Source: Asaia bogorensis
GTDB taxonomy: Bacteria; Pseudomonadota; Alphaproteobacteria; Acetobacterales; Acetobacteraceae
Direction of reading: 5' to 3'
DNA: 9,037 nucleotides
NCBI GenBank assembly: GCA_945886995.1
Contig: CAMCZJ010000127.1
Span: 1-9,037 of the forward strand
This document shows positions 1 through 6,486 of this stretch, in pieces. The first letter of the stretch is position 1. Every line of letters starts with the position of its first letter. A program made the position numbers and the translations under genes. The notes beneath the pieces are model-generated. The model saw only the letters and a program-made list of their open reading frames with translations, did no database searches and was not told where the DNA came from.

Positions 1-32
1 CCGGCATCATCGGTGATCTCTATTTCGGACAT
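1..32 (-). CDS. 5' end of an unidentified divergent gene (partial)
   Basis: Reading leftward, an ATG at 32-30 opens a frame beginning MSEIEITDDAG that is still open at the left edge. A Shine-Dalgarno-like TGAGGA lies on the minus strand at 43-38, five bases before the ATG, which is good spacing and the main reason to believe in this gene. Only ten complete codons are visible, so no family can be named. It is divergent from the short-chain dehydrogenase operon and could be a regulator or a catabolic partner of it, but nothing in the visible residues shows this. Confidence 0.5.
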   Translation of the reverse strand, partial: MSEIEITDDA

Positions 33-137
33 GGTTTTCCTCAAGGGGCGTTTGGGCCATGCTCACCCGCCGCGCGGGTATCGGCAAGCCCGCCATCCCA
101 TGGCATAAAGCCCGCGAAAACAAAGGGGAGAGAGCCC
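33..137. promoter_or_regulatory. Divergent intergenic region with a small inverted repeat
   Basis: This 105-base gap between two divergent starts must hold the promoters of both genes. I cannot identify a convincing -35/-10 pair on either strand. The clearest structure is an inverted repeat at 65-79 (ACCCGC-CGC-GCGGGT), six-base arms around three bases, which could be an operator half-site pair or a chance product of high GC. The plus-strand ribosome-binding site AAAGGGGAG is at 122-130, and the minus-strand one at 43-38. Confidence 0.4.
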
Positions 138-887
138 ATGTCACGCAAAGTCATGATGATCACCGGCGCCGGGCGCGGCATTGGCGCGGCCACAGCGCGC
201 ATGGCCGCCGCACGCGGCTATGACCTATGCCTGACCTATCAACGGGATAGCGCCAGCGCCGAAGCCGTGCAGCGCGATTGTGAAGCGGCAGGTGCGAAGG
301 TGCTGCTGCTGCAAGGCTCGGTGGAGGATGAGGCGCATGCAATCGGCGCCTTTGAAGCGGTCATGAAGCATTTTGGGCGCATTGATGTGCTGGTGAATAA
401 TGCTGGCGGCACGGGCCCGCGCGGGCGGCTGGAGACCATCACCCATGCCGGCTGGGCCAAGACCATGGGCGCCAATGTCACCGGCCTTGCCATGTTCTGC
501 CGGGAAGCGGTGAAGCGCATGTCCACCAAGCAGGGCGGCAAGGGGGGTGCGATTGTGAATGTCTCCTCCCGCGCGTCAGAACTCGGCAGTGCTGGCGAAT
601 ATGTGCATTACGCGGCCAGCAAGGCTGCGGTGGATACGCTCACCATCGGCCTGGCGCGCGAAGTGGCGCAGGAAGGCATGCGGGTGAATGCGGTCAATCC
701 GGGCCTGATTGAAACCGAAATCCATGCCCGCGGCGGCGCGCCGGATCGGCTCGCACGGCTTGGGCCGCTGGTGCCCATGGGCCGGCCTGGCAAGCCCGAG
801 GAAGTGGCGGAATGCATTCTTTTCCTGGCCTCAGACGCCGCTTCCTATGTGACCGCTTCTTGCATGCAAGTGGGGGGCGGGCGCTGA
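138..887 (+). CDS. Short-chain dehydrogenase/reductase (SDR), classical type
   Basis: A 249-residue classical SDR, the usual length, expected to be a cytosolic NAD(P)-dependent oxidoreductase acting on a hydroxyl or carbonyl group. It has the Rossmann glycine motif TGAGRGIG (residues 9-16), the structural NNAG (87-90), and the catalytic Ser around 144, Tyr158 and Lys162 in YAASK. The arginine in TYQRD after the second strand favours NADP(H), as is common in the family. The C-terminus (YVTASCMQVGGGR) matches the end of 3-oxoacyl-ACP reductase/glucose-1-dehydrogenase-like SDRs. The start is supported by AAAGGGGAG seven bases upstream. It lies 44 bases before a flavin dehydrogenase operon in the same direction and is probably co-transcribed, so it may act on the substrate or product of that enzyme. 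The exact substrate is unknown; a FabG role is possible but less likely in this context. Confidence 0.9.
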   Translation: MSRKVMMITGAGRGIGAATARMAAARGYDLCLTYQRDSASAEAVQRDCEAAGAKVLLLQGSVEDEAHAIGAFEAVMKHFGRIDVLVNNAGGTGPRGRLETITHAGWAKTMGANVTGLAMFCREAVKRMSTKQGGKGGAIVNVSSRASELGSAGEYVHYAASKAAVDTLTIGLAREVAQEGMRVNAVNPGLIETEIHARGGAPDRLARLGPLVPMGRPGKPEEVAECILFLASDAASYVTASCMQVGGGR

Positions 888-894
888 TCCCGCA

Positions 895-914
895 CCTTTC
901 CTTAACCGGAAAGG
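895..914 (+). promoter_or_regulatory. Hairpin enclosing the ribosome-binding site of the flavin operon
   Basis: CCTTTCC (895-901) and GGAAAGG (908-914) form a perfect seven-base-pair stem around the six-base loop TTAACC. The 3' arm is the only good Shine-Dalgarno sequence before the flavin gene, so folding would hide it. No T-run follows, so it does not look like a terminator of the SDR gene. The site is ideally spaced (six bases) for the ATG at 921, and too far (17 bases) from the ATG at 932 that starts the flavin subunit. Confidence 0.5.
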
Positions 915-920
915 CATAAA

Positions 921-935
921 ATGGTGTTGTCATGA
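921..935 (+). CDS. Possible four-codon leader minicistron (MVLS)
   Basis: ATG GTG TTG TCA TGA is a tiny frame whose stop overlaps the start of the flavin subunit in the ATGA arrangement (932-935). GGAAAGG lies six bases before its ATG, the best ribosome-binding spacing in this junction, while the flavin gene's own ATG has no close Shine-Dalgarno sequence. Ribosomes could therefore load here, stop after four codons and restart at 932. This is inference from spacing only; such a short frame can arise by chance. Confidence 0.3.
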   Translation: MVLS

Positions 936-2035
936 CAGGACGACGCTTTGACGCAATGGTGATTGGGGGCGGGCTGGTGGGGGCCGCCATTGCCTGGGGC
1001 CTCAGGCGCGAAGGGCTGTCTGTCGCGCTGCTTGATGAAGGTGACGCTGCCTATCGCGCCAGCCGCGGCAATTTCGGCTTGGTCTGGGTGCAGTCCAAAG
1101 GGCTGGGCGCGCCTTCTTATCAGCGTTGGACGCGCCAGTCCGCGGAAATCTGGGCCGAGCTTGACCGAGAATTGACAAACCAAACCGGCCAATCCCTGGC
1201 CCTGGCGCAGCCGGGTGGCATTCATCTTTGCCTTTCCAGTCAGGAAATGAACGAACGCGCCCAGCGTATGGAGCAGATGAAGCGCGAAGCGGGCAATTAC
1301 GGTTTTGAATACCGCATGCTGGACGCTCAGGAAGCGCGGGAAATGCTGCCAGGCCTTGGCCCTGCCGTGGTGGGGGCATCCTTCACGCCTTATGATGGCC
1401 ATGTCAGCCCGCTGGCGCTGCTGCGCGCCTTGCATCACAGCTTCAGCGCCATGGGCGGCGTTTACCTGCCGAATATCAAACTCACCGGCATCGCCACCGC
1501 CCCCTTCAATTTTCTGCTTGATACTTCAGCCGGCAACATTCGGGCGGAACGCATTGTACTGGCGGCGGGGCTCGGCAATGCCGGGCTGGCGCAGCATTTT
1601 GGGCTTTATGCGCCGGTGCGCCCGCAGCGTGGCCAGGTGCTGGTAACTGAACGCGCCCGCGCCGTTTTGCCCATGCCTACCACCACCATTCGCCAGACCG
1701 GCGAAGGCAGCGTGATGCTGGGCGATAGTATTGAAGAAGTGGGATTTGATACGCGCCAGACCCGGCCGGTGATGGCGGAAATCGCACATCGCGCTGCGCT
1801 TTGCTTTCCCTGGATTGGCAAGCTGAATGTGGTGCGCGCGTGGTCCGCGCTGCGCGTCATGTCGCCCGATGGCCTGCCAATTTACGAGCAATCTGATGCC
1901 CTGCCCGGTGCTTTCGCGGTCAATTGCCACTCTGGCGTCACATTGGCCGCAGCGCATGGCAAGCTATTGGCCCCCATGATTGCACGTGGCGCGCTTGATC
2001 CTTTCCTGGCGCCCTTTTCCGGCAGGCGCTTCTGA
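932..2035 (+). CDS. FAD-dependent oxidoreductase, DAO family (HcnC/LhpB-like subunit)
   Basis: A 367-residue DAO-family flavoprotein, normal length for glycine oxidase, HcnC and opine-oxidase B-type subunits. The N-terminal FAD-binding motif GGGLVG is at residues 12-17, followed by the acidic end of the second strand in VALLDEGD. SRGNFGLVWVQSKG and the C-terminal RAWSALRVMSPDGLPIYE and NCHSGVTLAAAHG blocks are typical of this branch. Such subunits oxidise a C-N bond of an amino or imino acid, giving the imine and reduced FAD. No signal peptide is seen, so it is probably cytosolic or on the inner membrane face. The next gene starts at its stop codon (TGATG) and the one after overlaps by ATGA, arguing for an equimolar three-subunit enzyme. 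ATG 932 is the only usable start because an in-frame stop lies at 917-919. D-hydroxyproline, opines, sarcosine or other secondary amines are all possible substrates. Confidence 0.85.
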   Translation: MTGRRFDAMVIGGGLVGAAIAWGLRREGLSVALLDEGDAAYRASRGNFGLVWVQSKGLGAPSYQRWTRQSAEIWAELDRELTNQTGQSLALAQPGGIHLCLSSQEMNERAQRMEQMKREAGNYGFEYRMLDAQEAREMLPGLGPAVVGASFTPYDGHVSPLALLRALHHSFSAMGGVYLPNIKLTGIATAPFNFLLDTSAGNIRAERIVLAAGLGNAGLAQHFGLYAPVRPQRGQVLVTERARAVLPMPTTTIRQTGEGSVMLGDSIEEVGFDTRQTRPVMAEIAHRAALCFPWIGKLNVVRAWSALRVMSPDGLPIYEQSDALPGAFAVNCHSGVTLAAAHGKLLAPMIARGALDPFLAPFSGRRF

Positions 2036-2331
2036 TGTTTCGCACCCGTCCCGATCATCGCCCTGAAGCCGTTCAGGTCTATGTTGAAGGTCGTAGCTTG
2101 ATGGTGCCGAATGGCATCAGCGCTGCGGCAGCTGTGCTTCTGGCAGGGCTGCCCGCCATACGGGAAACGCCCATTTCTGGCAGTCTGCGCCTGCCCTGGT
2201 GCATGATGGGCGTCTGTTTTGATTGCCTGGCGGAAATTGATGGCACCCCAAACCGCCAAGCCTGCATGGTCACCGTTGAAGCGGGCATGCGCATCAGCCG
2301 CCAGCATGGCGCGCGCGAGCCGCAAAGATGA
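2035..2331 (+). CDS. (2Fe-2S)-binding small subunit (HcnA/LhpF-like)
   Basis: A 98-residue ferredoxin-like protein of the family that forms the small subunit of HcnABC, D-hydroxyproline dehydrogenase and opine-oxidase type complexes. The plant-type [2Fe-2S] ligand set is complete: Cys56, Cys61, Cys64 and Cys77, in the spacing C-x4-C-x2-C-x12-C within PWCMMGVCFDC and the following segment. The N-terminal half (VQVYVEGRSLMVPNG) is the beta-grasp part. It should pass electrons between the flavins of its two partners rather than act alone. The ATG shares its A with the stop of the preceding gene, and its own stop overlaps the next start by four bases. That is strong evidence for translational coupling and complex formation. 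I see nothing truncated. Confidence 0.88.
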   Translation: MFRTRPDHRPEAVQVYVEGRSLMVPNGISAAAAVLLAGLPAIRETPISGSLRLPWCMMGVCFDCLAEIDGTPNRQACMVTVEAGMRISRQHGAREPQR

Positions 2332-3737
2332 GCCTTGTGCCCGTCACCGTGCCCGAAGCCATGCGCAAGTTCGATCTTGCCATTGTGGGTGCTGGGCCGG
2401 CGGGGATGGCGGCAGCCCTTGAAGCGCGCGGCCTTGGGCTTTCCGTTGTGGTCATTGATGAAAATGCAGCACCTGGTGGCCAGGTATTTCGCGCCGCTGA
2501 ATTGGCTGCCGCCGATCCCGCCCTCACGCGTGATCTGGCGCCTGGGCTTGAACTCATCAATAGGTTTCGTGCGGCTGAGCTGGTTTACTGCCCCGGCACC
2601 ACGCTTTGGATGCTGGACCCTGATACGGGTGTTCTCTCCCTATCGCGCCAGGGGGAGTCATTTGAAATGGCGGCTGAGCGCGTTCTGCTCGCGACCGGTG
2701 CGCAGGAAAGGCCGGTTCCTATCCCCGGCTGGACCCTGCCTGGGGTAATGAGTGCGGGGGCCGCGCAAATCGCCCTCAAGACCGGGGGGATTGTGCCATC
2801 GGGGCGCGTGGTGCTGGCGGGGCAGGGGCCTTTGGTCTGGCTGCTGGCCAATCAATTGATCCGTGCGGGCGTGAAGCCAGTGTTGGTTGAAACCCGCACG
2901 CAACCCATCCTGCGCACCTTGTTCGAAACTGGCGGCTTTTTCAGCGGTTTTGGCCAGTTGGCCACGGGCATTTCCCTGGTTCTGGGCGCGCGGCGCGCGG
3001 GGCTGCGCATCATCCAAGGCGCCCGCCAATTGCGCGCCGATGGTGGCGCGCGGGTGCAGTCGCTCCGCTTTGAAGGTGGGTCGGAACCCTGTGACACGCT
3101 GCTGCTGCATGAAGGCGTGATGCCTTCAACGCATATCTCAATGGCGATCGGGCTTGAACATTTATGGGACGCCAAGCAGTTGTGCTGGCGACCGAAGCTT
3201 GATTTCTTTGGTGCTTCAACCCATGCGCGCATTGCAGTTGCCGGGGATGGCGGTGGTATAGGCGGCTGGGAAGCGGCGGTGGCCAGCGGGCAATTGGCCG
3301 CGCTGGATGCTGCGGCGCGGCTGAAGCGCATCTCCGCTGGTGAACGCAACACCCGCGCCGAGCCTTTCGCCAAAGCCCAGCTGAAGGCACGCGCGCTTAG
3401 GCCCTTTTTGGATGCGCTTTATGTGCCTTCGCAGGAAATGCTGGCGCCGCCTGATGAAACGACCATCATCTGCCGGTGTGAGGAAGTAACAGCTGGTTCC
3501 TTGCGCTGGGCGGCGGCGATTGGCGCCACTGGTCCCAATCAGGCCAAGGCCTATCTGCGCTGCGGCATGGGGCCATGCCAGGGGCGCCTTTGCGGCCCGA
3601 CCGTGGCCGCGATTATTGCTGAGACACGCAATGTTGCTGTGCCTAATGTGGGCCATTTCCTCCCCCGCGCCCCTTACAAGCCCATTACGGTGCAGGAACT
3701 TGCGGCGTCACAAAAAGATACGCTTTTCAAACCCTGA
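2328..3737 (+). CDS. NAD(P)/FAD-dependent oxidoreductase with C-terminal BFD-like Fe-S domain (HcnB/LhpE-like subunit)
   Basis: A 469-residue two-dinucleotide-binding-domain flavoprotein, the expected length for the large subunit of HcnB, OoxA or D-hydroxyproline dehydrogenase alpha type. The FAD motif GAGPAG is at residues 21-26 with PGGQVFR further on, the ATGA flavin motif at about 122-125, and a second dinucleotide fold beginning VVLAGQGP at 161-168. The C-terminus carries a BFD-like cysteine cluster: Cys382 and Cys384 (CRC), then Cys412, Cys417 and Cys422 in CGMGPCQGRLC, which in this family binds an extra [2Fe-2S] centre. It should accept electrons from the DAO subunit via the small ferredoxin subunit and hand them on. 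An alternative start is Met12 (2361), but the ATGA overlap with the upstream gene favours 2328. Gene order (DAO, ferredoxin, this subunit) differs from hcnABC and matches, as I recall, the lhpB-lhpF-lhpE order. Confidence 0.85.
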   Translation: MSLVPVTVPEAMRKFDLAIVGAGPAGMAAALEARGLGLSVVVIDENAAPGGQVFRAAELAAADPALTRDLAPGLELINRFRAAELVYCPGTTLWMLDPDTGVLSLSRQGESFEMAAERVLLATGAQERPVPIPGWTLPGVMSAGAAQIALKTGGIVPSGRVVLAGQGPLVWLLANQLIRAGVKPVLVETRTQPILRTLFETGGFFSGFGQLATGISLVLGARRAGLRIIQGARQLRADGGARVQSLRFEGGSEPCDTLLLHEGVMPSTHISMAIGLEHLWDAKQLCWRPKLDFFGASTHARIAVAGDGGGIGGWEAAVASGQLAALDAAARLKRISAGERNTRAEPFAKAQLKARALRPFLDALYVPSQEMLAPPDETTIICRCEEVTAGSLRWAAAIGATGPNQAKAYLRCGMGPCQGRLCGPTVAAIIAETRNVAVPNVGHFLPRAPYKPITVQELAASQKDTLFKP

Positions 3738-3788
3738 ATTCATCTGGGGGAGTTGCCATCAAAGCGTGCAAGGCGCTAACGATTTCGC

Positions 3789-5294
3789 ATGCTTGAAATC
3801 AGGAGACTCGCGGGCCGTAGGGCCGTTTTGGGAATGGGCATCGCAGTCCTTGGCATGCTTGCGCGCCCAAGGCGTGCGGTTGCCGCTTCCCGCACGGCGG
3901 TGGAACGCCTCGCGTCACGGCTGCAAGCGCTTGGCGAAGATGGGCTTGACCCGCGCCATTATGATCTGCCGGAAGGCAGCACGCTCGGCGGCCAAGCGCT
4001 CGTCATGGCCCGCGCGGAAGCAGCGCTGCGCGATTTGGTGCTTGGGCGCGTGGCCTCCCTGCCGGGGCGGGTGGATATCAGGCGCGATGCACTCAGGGCC
4101 AATTTCCCTGCCTGGCGGGAGGCGCTTTTCACCAGCGCCGACCCGGCAAATGTGCTTGACCAAGCGGCGGCGCTGCACCCCGAAGCGGCGCCGATCAAGG
4201 CCGAGCTTGCACGTTTCAGGGCCATTGCGGCGCGCGGTGGATGGCCATTGATTGAAGGCGACCTGACCTTCCTTTTGGAACCAGGCGTCCAGGATGCGGC
4301 GCGGGTTCTGCCGCTTCGCGCAAGATTGGCGCTGCTGGATGCGGAATTGCTGCACGGCCCGGCTGCGGAAAGCCCGGTTTATGATGCGCGCTTGCAAGCC
4401 GCTGTCAGGCGTTTTCAAGTGGATGAAGGGCTGGAAGCCGATGGTCGGGTCGGGCGCCTGACCTTGGCCGCCTTGAATGCGCCAGTGGAAGCCAGAATCG
4501 GGCAGCTTCGCGTAGCACTCGATATGCGGCGCGGTTTGGCTGCCCCGGCTGACCGTCGGATTGAAGTGAATATCCCCCATTTCCGCCTGAGGCTGACCGA
4601 AGCCGGGCGTGTGGTGCAGGATATGGCGGTGGTGGTGGGGCGGGTGGATCGGCAGACACCGATGCTGGATGTCCGGCTGGTCGCGGTGCAATTCAACCCG
4701 CCCTGGGGCGTGCCGGATCGCAATGCGCGGGAGGATTTGCTGCCGCGCTTCCGGCGTGAACCCGGGCGGATGCGGGCATTGGGATATCGGCTTTATCAGC
4801 GCATTGATGGTGAGTTGACGGAAATTGACGCAACCACAGTGGATTTCAGCGCCTATTCCAAGGACCGCTTCCCCTTCATCATCCGCCAGGATCCCGGTGA
4901 GGTGAATGCGCTCGGCCGGATCAAATTTGTCATGCCGAACCGCGATGACATCTTCATGCATGACACGCCGGAGAGGCATTTGTTTCGCCGCCCGGATCGC
5001 GCTTTTTCATCCGGCTGCATCCGTCTGGAACGCCCGATGGATTTGCTGGCGGAAGCCTTCAGCGGCATGCCGGCCTGGAACCGTGAGCGGTTTGACCGTG
5101 TGTTGGGAAGCGGCACCACCCAGGGTTTTGCTTTGGCGCGATCCATCCCCGTGCGCCTTCATTATGACACGGTGATGGTTGAAGCCGGAACCGTGGTCAT
5201 GCGCCGGGATATTTACGGCCTTGATGCCGCCTATCTCCGCGCGCTGGACGCACCGCGTAGTGAAAGGCTGGCAGAGGCATCGCCCCGGCCTTGA
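3789..5294 (+). CDS. Exported L,D-transpeptidase with peptidoglycan-binding domain (YcbB/LdtD-like)
   Basis: A 501-residue YkuD-family L,D-transpeptidase, expected in the periplasm, making 3-3 cross-links between peptidoglycan stem peptides. The N-terminus (RRLAGRRAVLGMGIAVLGML) is a basic plus hydrophobic signal sequence; GRRAVLG resembles a twin-arginine motif, and AVA at 30-32 is a plausible cleavage site. A helical region follows, then a peptidoglycan-binding domain near 199-230 (AVRRFQVDEGLEADGRVG). The YkuD domain spans about 257-430, with His391 in FMHD and the catalytic Cys410 in SSGCIR. The SSGC form, rather than SHGC, is typical of the YcbB branch; E. coli LdtD is longer, at about 615 residues. 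The start is weakly supported: the only Shine-Dalgarno-like sequence (AAGGCG, 3770-3775) is 13 bases away, but an in-frame stop at 3777 excludes longer versions. galE follows after 22 bases. Confidence 0.88.
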   Translation: MLEIRRLAGRRAVLGMGIAVLGMLARPRRAVAASRTAVERLASRLQALGEDGLDPRHYDLPEGSTLGGQALVMARAEAALRDLVLGRVASLPGRVDIRRDALRANFPAWREALFTSADPANVLDQAAALHPEAAPIKAELARFRAIAARGGWPLIEGDLTFLLEPGVQDAARVLPLRARLALLDAELLHGPAAESPVYDARLQAAVRRFQVDEGLEADGRVGRLTLAALNAPVEARIGQLRVALDMRRGLAAPADRRIEVNIPHFRLRLTEAGRVVQDMAVVVGRVDRQTPMLDVRLVAVQFNPPWGVPDRNAREDLLPRFRREPGRMRALGYRLYQRIDGELTEIDATTVDFSAYSKDRFPFIIRQDPGEVNALGRIKFVMPNRDDIFMHDTPERHLFRRPDRAFSSGCIRLERPMDLLAEAFSGMPAWNRERFDRVLGSGTTQGFALARSIPVRLHYDTVMVEAGTVVMRRDIYGLDAAYLRALDAPRSERLAEASPRP

Positions 5295-5316
5295 AGCTGT
5301 AAGGCAGGGTTTGGAT

Positions 5317-6309
5317 ATGGCGCGTTATTTGGTGACAGGCGGGGCCGGCTTCGTCGGCAGCCATGCGGTGCTGGCACTGCTTGATCGCGGTGATGAGGTT
5401 GTGGTGCTTGATGACCTCAGCCAAGGCCACTGTGGTGCCGTGCCTGCTGCAGCCACGCTGGTGCATGCACCGCTTGCGGATCGCGCGGAACTGGCGCGCG
5501 TTTTCGCCAATTGGCGCTTTGATGCGGTGCTGCATTTCGCCGCCCTTTCCCTGGTGGGCGAAAGCATGAAATCGCCCATGCATTACCTGGCGGAAAACCT
5601 CGGCAATAGCGTTCGGCTGGTTGAAGCGGCGGTTGAAGCCGGGTGCTTGCGCTTCGTGCTTTCTTCCACCGCTGCCTTATTCGGCAAGCCTGAACGCGTA
5701 CCGATTGATGAGGATTGCCCTGTTGCCCCCGGCAACCCTTATGGCGAGAGCAAGCTGATGGTGGAAACCGCGCTTGCCTGGGCGGAACGTATTCATGGCC
5801 TGCGCTATGCCGCGCTGCGCTACTTCAACGCCGCCGGATCGGACCCTGCGGGGCGCGCGGGGGAGGACCACAACCCCGAAACCCATCTGGTGCCGCTCGC
5901 GATTGATGCGGCGCTTGGCCGGCGCCCGGCGCTGACCATCTTTGGTGATGATTACCCAACGCCGGATGGCACCTGCATTCGCGATTACGTGCATGTGACC
6001 GATCTGGCGGATGCGCATTTGCGCGTGCTGGCAAGGCTCGAAAGCCATGGGTCCTGCCGCTACAATATCGGCAATGGCGAAGGCCACTCGGTGAAGCAGG
6101 TGCTTGGCGCCATTGAACGCGTGAGTGGCCGCGCCGTGCCGCATAGCATCGGCCCCCGTCGCGCCGGCGATCCTGCCGTGCTGGTGGCGGCGAGTGAGAG
6201 GCTACGCCAGGAAACCGGCTGGGCGCCGCGTTTCGGCGATATTGATGAGATTGTCCGCACCACTTGGGCCTGGCGGGAAGCGCATCCCAAGGGCTATGGG
6301 GACCGCTGA
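5317..6309 (+). CDS. galE: UDP-glucose 4-epimerase
   Basis: A 330-residue extended SDR that interconverts UDP-glucose and UDP-galactose with a tightly bound NAD, supplying galactose (or N-acetylgalactosamine) units for surface polysaccharide. TGGAGFVG is at residues 7-14, SSTAALFG at 116-123 with Thr118 in the place of the catalytic Ser/Thr, and the catalytic Tyr142 and Lys146 in NPYGESK. AALRYFNAAG and the YGDR end are also typical. An upstream in-frame ATG at 5179 would add 46 residues read inside the transpeptidase gene and unlike any GalE. ATG 5317, with CAGGG about seven bases before it, puts the Rossmann motif at the expected place and gives the usual length. Val288 sits where E. coli GalE has Tyr299, which may widen substrate range. 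It probably shares a transcript with the transpeptidase. Confidence 0.93.
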   Translation: MARYLVTGGAGFVGSHAVLALLDRGDEVVVLDDLSQGHCGAVPAAATLVHAPLADRAELARVFANWRFDAVLHFAALSLVGESMKSPMHYLAENLGNSVRLVEAAVEAGCLRFVLSSTAALFGKPERVPIDEDCPVAPGNPYGESKLMVETALAWAERIHGLRYAALRYFNAAGSDPAGRAGEDHNPETHLVPLAIDAALGRRPALTIFGDDYPTPDGTCIRDYVHVTDLADAHLRVLARLESHGSCRYNIGNGEGHSVKQVLGAIERVSGRAVPHSIGPRRAGDPAVLVAASERLRQETGWAPRFGDIDEIVRTTWAWREAHPKGYGDR

Positions 6310-6486
6310 TCTCTACGGCATAAGCCCTTGATCACGCGGAAGAATTAAAAAAGTCTTAGGAAGGGCCGGGCGCGCATCTACGCCCAGCGCCCACTTGCCC
6401 TTCGCCCCCCCTGGTGCGACAACACCGGCGTAATTCTAAAAACATTCAAGGTGGCCCCAACGGCCCAGGCTATGGAAGGTAACAGC
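6310..6486 (+). promoter_or_regulatory. Leader region before the isocitrate dehydrogenase gene
   Basis: A 177-base gap that must contain the end of the galE transcript and most likely the promoter of the next gene. It begins with a short A-rich stretch (AATTAAAAAAG, 6343-6353), continues with a GC-rich hairpin, then a run of seven C (6405-6411) and a second AT-rich patch (TAATTCTAAAAA, 6431-6442). I see no -35/-10 pair good enough to name. The ribosome-binding site of the downstream gene is GGAAGG at 6474-6479, seven bases before ATG 6487. Confidence 0.5.
6360..6403 (+). repeat. Two-part GC-rich hairpin
   Basis: The outer arms GAAGGGC (6360-6366) and GCCCTTC (6397-6403) pair over seven bases. 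Inside them GGGCGC (6368-6373) pairs with GCGCCC (6387-6392) around a 13-base loop. The two stems are separated by one base on the left and four on the right, so they can stack into one long stem of about 13 pairs. No T-run follows (it is followed by G and seven C), so it is not a classical intrinsic terminator. It may still end galE transcription with help or shape the leader of the next messenger. Confidence 0.5.

Noticed and set aside
895..914. Intrinsic terminator after the SDR gene
   Set aside because: The 3' arm is followed by CATAAAATGG with no T-run, and the following gene starts immediately. A ribosome-site hairpin fits better.
932..3737. Calling the trimer hydrogen cyanide synthase (hcnABC)
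   Set aside because: Subunit families match, but the gene order differs and the same families serve opine, hydroxyproline and other amine dehydrogenases. Nothing in the sequence points to glycine as substrate or to cyanide formation.
3520..4251. A plus-strand frame bridging the flavin operon and the transpeptidase
   Set aside because: It overlaps the ends of two well-supported genes in another frame, has no ribosome-binding site, and translates to low-complexity Arg/Trp/Cys-rich sequence.
3915..4979. A 354-codon open frame on the minus strand inside the transpeptidase gene
   Set aside because: It lies wholly antisense to a gene with clear domains and catalytic residues. Its translation is rich in Arg, His, Pro and Gln with no recognisable motif, as expected of GC-rich shadow frames.
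5179..5316. Longer galE start at 5179
   Set aside because: The added 46 residues are read within the transpeptidase gene and do not resemble GalE. The start at 5317 gives the family's length and places the Rossmann motif correctly.
6451..6486. GTG start for icd at 6451
   Set aside because: The ribosome-binding site GGAAGG and the exact match of active-site numbering to the Azotobacter enzyme support ATG 6487.
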